A stretch of DNA of 39,464 nucleotides from a bacterium. Its GTDB lineage: Bacteria; Acidobacteriota; Thermoanaerobaculia; Multivoradales; JAHEKO01. The notes below the pieces were generated by a model. That model searched no databases, was not told the origin of the DNA, and saw only the letters and a program-made list of their open reading frames with translations. Where the stretch lies: the NCBI GenBank assembly GCA_024224155.1, contig JAAENP010000319.1:1-39464 (forward strand), given 5' to 3'. The translations under genes were made by a program, and so were the position numbers. This document shows positions 1 to 8,300 of the stretch, piece after piece (within the stretch, counting starts at the first letter, position 1; the number at the start of each line of letters is the position of its first letter).

Positions 1-325
1 TGACCAGGATCAGGGCGAAGACGCCCGCCGGAGTCGCCAGGAACAAGGCGGCGATCGCTCCGGCAACCGCCCATGCCCAGCCGCGCCGGCGGATGGCCGC
101 GATACCGCCGACCAGGCAGACCAGCCCGCCGAGCAGAACCAGGCCCGAAAGGGTTCCGAACATCGCCGTGAGCAGCTCGAGCGGGACCTCCGGATCGTCC
201 TGAATGTCGGGCACCGTGTTGATCACGGCGCAGATGAAGGCCAGAACCAGGCCGCCGATCAGGGCGCAGACCGAGGCCACGATCTCCAGGACACCGGCCA
301 GGGTCGGGATCCACTGCTTATCCAT
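1..325 (-). CDS. Small multi-pass membrane protein, C-terminus beyond the window
   Basis: The ATG at 325-323 is preceded by GGGGGAGAA, a good ribosome binding site, and the frame stays open to base 1 (about 108 codons). The product begins MDKQWIPTLAGVLEIVASVC and shows three or more hydrophobic stretches: residues about 8-36, 55-78 and 85 to the edge, the second and third separated by a short basic turn (AAIRRRGW). An acidic loop (QDDPEVPLE) joins the first two. The pattern resembles small DUF4064-like integral membrane proteins, but no catalytic motif is visible and the function is unknown. It lies 97 bp downstream of the flavoenzyme gene on the same strand, with its own Shine-Dalgarno sequence. 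Confidence 0.6.
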   Translation of the reverse strand, partial: MDKQWIPTLAGVLEIVASVCALIGGLVLAFICAVINTVPDIQDDPEVPLELLTAMFGTLSGLVLLGGLVCLVGGIAAIRRRGWAWAVAGAIAALFLATPAGVFALILV

Positions 326-422
326 GTTGCATTCTCCCCCTGTTATTTTACGTTTTCGACGTTCTTCTTGTTTCGAGGGTCACTCCGCCCGGTCGGCCAA
401 GCCGCCGCCGGATCGCCGCGCT

Positions 423-2027
<1,605 letters not shown>

Positions 2028-2248
2028 GAGGTGGGGCCGTCAACTCCACGAGATCCGCCAACGGCTTTCAAGCCGCCCTTCCCGAATGGAGAACCCCTCC
2101 GAAAGTTGACCACGCTCGGTCCGTTTCGTCCACCTCAGCCGGCTCCGCAGGGGTAGCGTCCTTGTCCAGCACGACGCCCTTCGCCCCAGGGCGATCTCGG
2201 CCGCCGTCTGCTTTGACGGGAAGGGGCCTAGGCGCTGTCGAATCCCGT

Positions 2249-2254
2249 TACAAT
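2249..2254 (+). promoter_or_regulatory. Candidate -10 box (TACAAT) for a leaderless transcript
   Basis: TACAAT ends 7 nt before the GTG start at 2262, so transcription would begin at about the start codon. No Shine-Dalgarno sequence precedes this GTG. No -35 box sits at normal spacing; a TTGACG at 2213-2218 is 30 nt away, too far. Confidence 0.35.
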
Positions 2255-2261
2255 CCCGTCC

Positions 2262-3911
2262 GTGCCCGCGTCGGAACATGGAGACGAAGACCGCGACCTT
2301 CGCGGCGAGAACGCGACGCCCCCGAACACCGAGCTCGTCTTCCCCGAGCCCCGACCCCGAGCCTCAAGATGGCTCGAACGGGCACTACGACCGCTCGACG
2401 GCCTCTTCAACCGCGTCTACACCTCGGATTGGAACCCGCTCTACAAGAGCGGCGCCCTGGCCGTCACTTTTCTCCTGATGACACTCGTCACCGGGGTCTA
2501 TCTTTTTATCCTCTATCAAGTGGCCGATCCTTACGGATCGGTCGCCCGCCTAGACTCCACCTGGCTGGGCTCGGTCATGCGCTCGGTGCATCGTTACAGC
2601 GCCGACCTCGCCATCGTGGCGGTGGCGTTGCACGCCTTGAAGATGCTGATGACGGGACGCACCTGGGGCCCGCGCGCACTCGCCTGGGTCACGGGCGTCT
2701 TCCTGCTCGGCGTCCTGTTGCTCTGCGGCTGGACCGGATTGGTGATGGCCTGGGACGTCCAGGGACAGCTGGTGGCCATCGAAGGAGCTCGGCTTCTGGA
2801 TCTGCTGCCCATTTTCTCGGAGCCGATCAGCCGGTCGTTCACGCACCCGGATTCCGTCGGGCGATCATTCTTCTTCATGAATCTGTTTCTCCATGTCGCG
2901 CTGCCGCTCGGACTCGCCGGCCTCTATTGGCTGCATTCCTCTCGAGTGGCCAGGGCGCCGATCTTCCCGCCGAAGGCGATCCATCGGTACTCGATCGGCG
3001 CGGTGATCGTCCTGTCGGTTCTAGTACCTGTTCCCCTGCCGCCGAAGTCGGACCTTCTGGCCGTACCGATCGACGTGCCACTCGACGTCTTCTACGCATT
3101 CTGGCTTCCGGTCGCGCGCGGTGTCTCGGCCCCCGCACACCTGCTCTTCTGGGCCGCGTTGGCCGCGGTCACGGTTTCCGTTCCTTGGTGGTGGCGCCCC
3201 GAGAAACGCATGGTCGCAAAATCCATCGTCGACGAGCATCACTGCGCCGGATGCACCCAGTGCTACCTCGATTGTCCGTACGAGGCGATCAACATGGTCA
3301 CGCGCTCAGAGCCCTCGGACCTGTCGGTGTATGTCGCCAGAGTGGACCCGGCGCTGTGCGTGGGCTGCGGCATCTGCTCGGGCTCGTGTGCGCCGATGGG
3401 AGTCGGCCCGGTAGGCCGCTCCGGCCGCGACCAGCTGCGAGCGGCCGAGGCCTTCCTGCACGCCACACAACCGGGAGTGGACGATCTGGTGCTCATCGGC
3501 TGCGGCTACGGGCCCGGATCCGATATGACCCTGGCTTCGGAGGATGGGCTCATCGCCTACCCGAGCGGCTGCACCGGCTCGGTCCACACCTCGGTCATCG
3601 AGTCGATTCTGCGTTGGGGCGTCGCCGGCGTCTATCTCCTTACCTGCCCGGATCGAGACTGTTTCTTTCGCGAGGGCCCCAAGTGGCTCGAGGAGCGCGT
3701 CTACAACGACCGCGAGGCCGAGCTCAAAAACCGGATCGACAAGCGCCGCGTGAGAATCGGCAGCTTCGCCACCAGCGAGACCGCGTTAGCCTGGCGCTCG
3801 ATCGCCGAATTCCGAGCCGAGCTCGCCGGTCTCTCTCCCGTCGTGCCCGAGCGCGACGCCGCCGTCGAAGCGGAATGCAAGACCACGGACGCCTATGCCG
3901 ATTATGCGTAG
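2262..3911 (+). CDS. Cytochrome b / di-[4Fe-4S] ferredoxin / MvhD-like fusion protein
   Basis: Three redox modules are fused in 549 residues. Residues about 60-310 form a cytochrome b/b6 N-terminal domain with two exact H-x13-H pairs (H110/H124 and H211/H225), the expected ligands for two b hemes in the membrane. Residues 328-338 (CAGCTQCYLDCP) and 366-376 (CVGCGICSGSC) are two 4Fe-4S cluster motifs. Residues about 408-480 resemble the MvhD/FrhD iron-sulfur subunit of hydrogenase and heterodisulfide reductase complexes, including C414, C437, C462, C467 and the FFREGPKWLEERV ending. It probably moves electrons between the quinone pool and a soluble iron-sulfur partner; direction and partner are inference. 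The GTG at 2262 is the only start before the first membrane helix. The next gene overlaps its end by 17 nt, indicating coupled translation. Confidence 0.85.
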   Translation: MPASEHGDEDRDLRGENATPPNTELVFPEPRPRASRWLERALRPLDGLFNRVYTSDWNPLYKSGALAVTFLLMTLVTGVYLFILYQVADPYGSVARLDSTWLGSVMRSVHRYSADLAIVAVALHALKMLMTGRTWGPRALAWVTGVFLLGVLLLCGWTGLVMAWDVQGQLVAIEGARLLDLLPIFSEPISRSFTHPDSVGRSFFFMNLFLHVALPLGLAGLYWLHSSRVARAPIFPPKAIHRYSIGAVIVLSVLVPVPLPPKSDLLAVPIDVPLDVFYAFWLPVARGVSAPAHLLFWAALAAVTVSVPWWWRPEKRMVAKSIVDEHHCAGCTQCYLDCPYEAINMVTRSEPSDLSVYVARVDPALCVGCGICSGSCAPMGVGPVGRSGRDQLRAAEAFLHATQPGVDDLVLIGCGYGPGSDMTLASEDGLIAYPSGCTGSVHTSVIESILRWGVAGVYLLTCPDRDCFFREGPKWLEERVYNDREAELKNRIDKRRVRIGSFATSETALAWRSIAEFRAELAGLSPVVPERDAAVEAECKTTDAYADYA

Positions 3912-4464
3912 TCCCGGTGGCAGCACCGCCTCTTGGCTTCGTCACTTGATCATCGTGGCGTTCACCGGAGTCATCCTCGCCGCCGTCGTGGTGCTCGGAC
4001 AAGTGCCGCTCGGCCGCGGCAGCGGCCAGGCCAGGCTCCGGCTGGCCCTTCGAACGGTACTGAGCAATGCCGAGATCTGTACCGACCGAACCTCCGCGGA
4101 GCTCGAGGCCCTGCCGCAGCACATGCGCCAAGCGCGGGTTTGCGAGGAGGTGGCTCCCCCCTATCGGCTGCAGGTCGAGATCGACGGCGTTGAAGTCGTC
4201 GACGAGCGCGTCGAGCCGGGCGGCCTGCGCGGGGACCGGCCCTTGATCGTGGATCGCCAGATCGAGCTGCCGCCTGGTCCGGAGGACATGGTCGTGCGCT
4301 TCAGCCCGGTCGTTGATGTGCTTCTGGAGGAATCCCTGACCCGGGCGTCGGTCACCCTCCCGAGCTATGTGCTCGAGCAGAACGTCGAGCTGGTCGCCGA
4401 CCGCATCCTGCTGGTAACGCTCAACGACGCCACCGGCGCGCTCGAGATCTACGGCGTGCCCTGA
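3895..4464 (+). CDS. Membrane-anchored protein of unknown function, coupled to the cytochrome b fusion gene
   Basis: The ATG at 3895 (or 3904) lies inside the end of the preceding gene, so the two are read from one message and probably work together. The 189-residue product has one N-terminal hydrophobic segment (about residues 17-39, LIIVAFTGVILAAVVVLGQV) and then a soluble region, probably outside the cytoplasm, with two isolated cysteines (in EICTD and RVCEEV). No heme-binding CxxCH or other cofactor motif is present. I do not recognise the family. The context suggests an accessory or assembly subunit of the cytochrome b complex. Confidence 0.65.
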   Translation: MPIMRSPGGSTASWLRHLIIVAFTGVILAAVVVLGQVPLGRGSGQARLRLALRTVLSNAEICTDRTSAELEALPQHMRQARVCEEVAPPYRLQVEIDGVEVVDERVEPGGLRGDRPLIVDRQIELPPGPEDMVVRFSPVVDVLLEESLTRASVTLPSYVLEQNVELVADRILLVTLNDATGALEIYGVP

Positions 4465-4525
4465 TCCGTCCAATGGCGGCGATCCGGCGCTGTTCGCCGC
4501 GACCAGGGAGGCCACTTTCGAGCCC

Positions 4526-5428
4526 CTACGCCATGACGCGCCGGACCGCTTCGACGACCCACCCGACGGTCGGACCGTTGAACGCATAGGCGATGGTGCC
4601 GTCGGGCGCCAGCACGTAGACCAGCGCCGGGTGTGTGACATCACCCGTCTGCGGATCGCGATCGATGGGCATGTCCCAGGCCTCCAGCACGCCGAGGACC
4701 TCCGCCACCTCGCCCGAAAGCACGTGCGTGGCCGGCAGCTCGCTCAGGCGCCAAGACTCGACCAGCGAGGGTAGGGCGCTCGGTGTGTCGCGCCAGGGAT
4801 CCAGCGTCACCACCACCACGGCTGACGGGACTTTCGGCTCGACCTCCGCAAGCTCGGTCGCGGCACGTCGGACGGTCTCGACGACGACGGGGCAGATCGT
4901 CTTGCAGTGGGCGAAGGCGAATGTCAGTAGCGCAGGTCGTCCATCCAGATCCTCGATCGACAGCACCTCTCCACTTTGATCGACCAGGCCCAGAACCGGC
5001 GCCGGTCTCTCCTGCCGCGGATAGCTCTCGGGAAGCTCGTCGGGAATCGTCGAAAGCCGCGTAATGGCATCCAGACGACGTGCTTGAGCGACTCGTCCGC
5101 CCACGAATGCCACGCCGATCAAGGGCACCAACGAAAGGGCGACCAGGACCACGCGCCCGATTCGGCCCAGCGCCAACTGCCGGAGAGCTCGGCCCAGATC
5201 GCGGCCCCAGACACCGAGCAAGAAGCCAAGCATCGCCAGTGGACTGGCGATCAAGGTCGCCCAGCCCCAGGGCTCGGGCAGGCCGTTGGGCTGGGTCCCG
5301 AAGCACACGCTTCGTGCGCTCGCCAGCCAGTCTGGCGGAACCGGTAGCGGCGCAAACGCGAGCGCCCACCACATGACTGTAATCACCAGCCAGGCGATAA
5401 ACGCTCCGAGGGCGAATTTCGGTGTCAC
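4526..5428 (-). CDS. senC: SCO1/SenC-family copper chaperone with N-terminal membrane region
   Basis: The C-terminal half (about residues 143-300) is a thioredoxin-fold SCO domain with the copper ligands C175 and C179 (CKTICP) and H266 (DVTHPALVY). SCO proteins deliver copper to, or reduce, the CuA centre of oxidase subunit II, matching the CuA subunit encoded just upstream. The N-terminal 115 residues carry three hydrophobic segments (about 6-27, 57-73 and 92-111), more than the single anchor of ordinary SCO1. The start is a GTG at 5428 preceded by GGAGGT at good spacing. It is separated from the norY-like gene by 226 bp that include a 127-bp inverted-repeat element, so it may have its own promoter. 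The gene symbol follows the norSY-senC arrangement. Confidence 0.88.
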   Translation of the reverse strand: MTPKFALGAFIAWLVITVMWWALAFAPLPVPPDWLASARSVCFGTQPNGLPEPWGWATLIASPLAMLGFLLGVWGRDLGRALRQLALGRIGRVVLVALSLVPLIGVAFVGGRVAQARRLDAITRLSTIPDELPESYPRQERPAPVLGLVDQSGEVLSIEDLDGRPALLTFAFAHCKTICPVVVETVRRAATELAEVEPKVPSAVVVVTLDPWRDTPSALPSLVESWRLSELPATHVLSGEVAEVLGVLEAWDMPIDRDPQTGDVTHPALVYVLAPDGTIAYAFNGPTVGWVVEAVRRVMA

Positions 5429-5527
5429 CTACGCACCTCCGCCCCTAGCCCAGACGCTTCTCAGGCCAGAACAAAGGAGAGGCTTGCAGTAGGCCGAGGC
5501 CCTCATGTGGCTTTGGCACGAAACAAA

Positions 5528-5654
5528 CGCGACGCCGCAAATGCCCGAAGATGCGAGGCTTGCGACCGGAGGCTGCCGCAGGCGTACTCGAAGTACGCCG
5601 AGGACAGCCGATGGGAGCATAACGAAGCAGATTCGGGCATAGGCGGCCGTCGCG
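5528..5654. repeat. 127-bp element with terminal inverted repeats and a central hairpin
   Basis: The left end (5528-5549) and right end (5632-5654) are near-perfect inverted copies: the left contains CGCGACGCCGC then ATGCCCGAA, the right contains TTCGGGCAT then GCGGCCGTCGCG. In the middle, 5581-5599 is a perfect 8-bp hairpin, GGCGTACT-CGA-AGTACGCC, flanked by GGCTG and CAGCC that can extend pairing. No reading frame of substance lies inside. The right end touches the stop codon of the norY-like gene at 5655. It looks like a dispersed non-coding repeat (MITE- or REP-like) or a large 3' RNA structure; other genomic copies cannot be seen here. Confidence 0.65.
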
Positions 5655-7382
5655 TCAGCCGATTTTCCAGATGAGGGAGAGCAGTTTCCAATTCGTGAAG
5701 TAGTAGAGCATGAAAACCGCCAGAAAGACGAAGACCAGAATCACGGTTCCCGGGGTCCCTTTCTTGTGTACTTGCTCGGCCTCTTCGCCCGTGTTGATCT
5801 GCGGCGGGAGCTTGCTGACACCCTGCGGGACTCCGGCCATTCCGGGCTCGAGTGCCTCGAAATCGAGCGTCTTACCGAAGAACACCGAGAGCACCGCGAT
5901 GATCACGAAAGACAGGGCGCCGATCGCCGCCAGCACCCCGCCCAGACCGACGCCGGCCAGTAGCAGGTCGACCGCGGGCGGGAACTCGTGCTGAAACGGT
6001 GCATTGGCGAAGGAAATGTCCCAATGCCTCCGCGGAGCGCCGAAGATTCCGGCGAACGTCATGCTCATCGACATCACGGTGATGCCGATCGCAAACAAGT
6101 AGGGCTGGATCTTGGCCAGCTTCCACAGCGCCACCTTCTTGCGGAAGATGAGCGGTATCACGTAGTAGGTCAGCGCCATGAACGCCAGGGCCGTGCCGCC
6201 CACCACCGTGGTGTGGAAGTGACCGGGAATCCGCAGCGTGTTGTGGGCGATGATGTTGATCTGCTCGGTGCCGATCGTCACGCCCGTGATGCCGCCGAGA
6301 AAGCCGAAGATCAGCAGCGACATGAACATCCCGCTGAAACCCGGGTCGCTCCAGGGCGCCTTCTTCAGCCACTCGAAGCTGCCCTTGACGAAGCCGCGCA
6401 TGCGCTGTCCGAGCTCGATGCCCGCCGGCACGGTGAAGCCGTGGATCATGCTGGCCAGAACCGCCAGATACATCGCGTAGCTCGTGTTCCAGACCTTCCA
6501 TCCCGGTCCCATGCCCGGGTCGACCAGGAGGTGGTGGGCCGACGCCATCGAGATGAAGCCGACGTAGAGCACGAACGCCCACCGGCTGACTTTCTCGTTG
6601 AGCACCACGGCGCCCACGGTCAGCCCGCCGAGCAGATACCAGACCGCGACCATGGCCGCGACATTGATCTGCTGCGACGAATGTCCCAGGCCCCACCAGA
6701 TCAGCCGGTAGACCTGGGGGTCCATCTCCATCATGCCGAGCGACCAGAAGAAGGTCGGGATATAGACGATGGCGCCGTGCAGGAGGGTGATGACGGCGAT
6801 GATCGCCGCCGTCAATCCGCCAAAGGCGACGAGCGGCATCGACCCCTCGTAGGTCTTCTCCCGCTTGGCGACCACCAGGCTCGCGAAGAACAGACCCACG
6901 ACGATCAGAGCACCGACGGCGAAGAGGATGATCCCCAGGTAGTAGAGCGGGTCGGCTCTGAGCGGTACGTAGGAAGTAAACAGTACGTCCGCCTTACCGG
7001 CGAACACCATCCAGTCGACCATCACCATGCCGACGAGCATCAGGGCAAACCCCGTCCAGCCGAGCCTGGGGGCGGGCTGGCGCGAGTTGAGGGCGATCGG
7101 GCCGGCGAAGTAAAGAATCGCCATCTCGAAGAAGATGATGAAGAAGATCAACATATTGAGCCCGTGCGCGGTCAGCAGCCGGTAATACCAGTCGGCCGGC
7201 AGCAGATGCACGGTCTGCCAGCGGGTCAGGGCGAGCAGAATCGCCGCCACGGCGCCGATCAGGAGGGCGACGATCGCCACGACCGCGTTGATCTTGAGCA
7301 GGTTCTCGGCATCGCGGTTGACGTTCAGGCCGGTGACCGGACAGCGGCGAAACACCACATCGGAGAAGCTGGGCGAGCTCAT
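5655..7382 (-). CDS. norY: Heme-copper oxidase superfamily subunit I, NorY (sNOR)-like
   Basis: The 575-residue, many-helix protein has the heme-copper oxidase ligand set: H73 (TAHG) and H390 for the low-spin heme, H388 (PGHFHTT) for the high-spin heme, and H234, H283 and H284 for CuB. In O2-reducing A- and B-type oxidases the CuB helix reads H-P-x-V-Y with a cross-linked tyrosine four residues after the histidine; here it is H234-S-S-Q-Q238, with no tyrosine. That helix and the senC neighbour match, as I recall, the NorSY (sNOR) group described near norSY-senC genes of Nitrosomonas and proposed to reduce NO. The start overlaps the norS-like stop by 4 nt (ATGA). Routine annotation would call this cytochrome c oxidase subunit I. 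NO reduction is inferred, not shown. Confidence 0.8.
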   Translation of the reverse strand: MSSPSFSDVVFRRCPVTGLNVNRDAENLLKINAVVAIVALLIGAVAAILLALTRWQTVHLLPADWYYRLLTAHGLNMLIFFIIFFEMAILYFAGPIALNSRQPAPRLGWTGFALMLVGMVMVDWMVFAGKADVLFTSYVPLRADPLYYLGIILFAVGALIVVGLFFASLVVAKREKTYEGSMPLVAFGGLTAAIIAVITLLHGAIVYIPTFFWSLGMMEMDPQVYRLIWWGLGHSSQQINVAAMVAVWYLLGGLTVGAVVLNEKVSRWAFVLYVGFISMASAHHLLVDPGMGPGWKVWNTSYAMYLAVLASMIHGFTVPAGIELGQRMRGFVKGSFEWLKKAPWSDPGFSGMFMSLLIFGFLGGITGVTIGTEQINIIAHNTLRIPGHFHTTVVGGTALAFMALTYYVIPLIFRKKVALWKLAKIQPYLFAIGITVMSMSMTFAGIFGAPRRHWDISFANAPFQHEFPPAVDLLLAGVGLGGVLAAIGALSFVIIAVLSVFFGKTLDFEALEPGMAGVPQGVSKLPPQINTGEEAEQVHKKGTPGTVILVFVFLAVFMLYYFTNWKLLSLIWKIG

Positions 7383-7969
7383 AGGGCACCTCCTGCCGCG
7401 GCGGCCGCGCCTGCTGCGGCACCCGAGCCCGCGGGCTCGATCACGATCTTGCCGAGCATCAGATGATGATTGATGCCGCAGAACTCGTTACAGATCACCT
7501 TGTAGTCACCGGGGTTGTTGGGCGTGATCTTGAGCCCGTAGTCATATCCAGGAACGATCTGGAAGTTGACATTCGCCGGATAGAGGCTGAAACCGTGATT
7601 GACGTCGAGCGAGGAAATGTGAAGCGTGTACTCCACCCCCTCTTTGAGAACCAGCACAGGCTTCCAAGCCCACATCGTGCCCTGGAGATAGACGTCGCTT
7701 CCCGGCGGCGGCTTGACGACCGGGATCCCGCTCTCCTCGCCGACCTTGTAGTCTTCGATGAAGCGCTCGACCCGGGTCGCAAAAGCCTTGGCTTCGACCT
7801 TGGAGCGAATCCCGGAAGGGTTCTGTCCACCCTTGATATGCCAAAACGGCATCATGGCGAAGAGCACCATGCACCAGATGAACGCGATGATGATCCAGAC
7901 CTTTTCCTGCTTGCCCGCAGGCTTCCACCAGACCCCTTTGGGTGGGACGATTGCGGTGTGTAGGCTCAT
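7379..7969 (-). CDS. norS: Heme-copper oxidase subunit II with intact CuA site, NorS-like
   Basis: The 196-residue product has one membrane helix (about residues 24-43) and a cupredoxin domain. All CuA ligands are present: H125 (DVNHGFSLY) and C160-x3-C164-x3-H168-x2-M171 (CNEFCGINHHLM). It should take electrons from a soluble donor such as cytochrome c or a cupredoxin and pass them to the norY-like subunit; no c-type heme motif is fused to it. It is shorter than classical COX II and has a single anchor, as in B-type oxidases. The tail is a low-complexity Ala/Gly stretch. The ATG at 7969 follows AAGGAGG, a near-perfect ribosome binding site, and the stop overlaps the next start. Confidence 0.85.
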   Translation of the reverse strand: MSLHTAIVPPKGVWWKPAGKQEKVWIIIAFIWCMVLFAMMPFWHIKGGQNPSGIRSKVEAKAFATRVERFIEDYKVGEESGIPVVKPPPGSDVYLQGTMWAWKPVLVLKEGVEYTLHISSLDVNHGFSLYPANVNFQIVPGYDYGLKITPNNPGDYKVICNEFCGINHHLMLGKIVIEPAGSGAAAGAAAAAGGAL

Positions 7970-7984
7970 CCGGGTCCTCCTTGC

Positions 7985-8155
7985 CTATGGAAGCGTCGCA
8001 TCGGGAAGGGTGAGGACCTCGTACATGCCCCATCCGGTGTAGAAGAGGAACATCACCAGCAGACCCAACAGAAGCAGAAGGAAGGGCCGGTCGAACAGGC
8101 GCTGCCCCAAGGGGATCTCGGCCGGTGGCGAGGTGGTTTCGGTGGTTTCTTCCAT
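7985..8155 (-). CDS. Small single-helix membrane protein, first gene of the norS/norY-like cluster
   Basis: The chosen ATG at 8155 is preceded by AGGGGG at suitable spacing; an in-frame GTG at 8191 is possible but less well placed. The 56-residue product has an acidic, threonine-rich N-terminus and one helix (about residues 22-41, PFLLLLLGLLVMFLFYTGWG). It ends 15 bp before the norS-like start, so it is almost certainly in the same operon. Small one-helix subunits are common in heme-copper oxidases; a structural subunit is the likely role, but the sequence itself is not diagnostic. Confidence 0.7.
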   Translation of the reverse strand: MEETTETTSPPAEIPLGQRLFDRPFLLLLLGLLVMFLFYTGWGMYEVLTLPDATLP

Positions 8156-8300
8156 TGGGCCCCCTTTTCCCTGGCGTTGCATGTGGCTCACGCGCTCGAT
8201 ACCCCAGGCCTCGACCCCTCGTGAACCGGCGGCTAGAAAATGTTGCGCTCAATATCTCCCACCCCTTTGCGTATTGGACCACCTTTTTGGGTAGGTTCAG

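Noticed and set aside
5429-5620. 63-codon frame upstream of senC on the minus strand
   Set aside because: It overlaps the inverted-repeat element and has no ribosome binding site or recognisable domain.
5655-7382. Ordinary O2-reducing cytochrome c oxidase subunit I
   Set aside because: The tyrosine cross-linked to the CuB histidine is absent (H-S-S-Q-Q), and the neighbours match the norSY-senC order, so a plain cytochrome oxidase label would mislead.
5988-7466. 492-codon open frame on the plus strand
   Set aside because: It is antisense to the norY-like gene and consists of biased His/Arg/Asp-rich sequence without domains.
8243-8252. TTGCGCTCAA upstream of the norS/norY-like cluster as an FNR/DNR-type site
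   Set aside because: Only the outer TTG/CAA match; the spacing and inner bases do not fit TTGAT-N4-ATCAA, so it cannot be called a nitrosative-stress regulator site.
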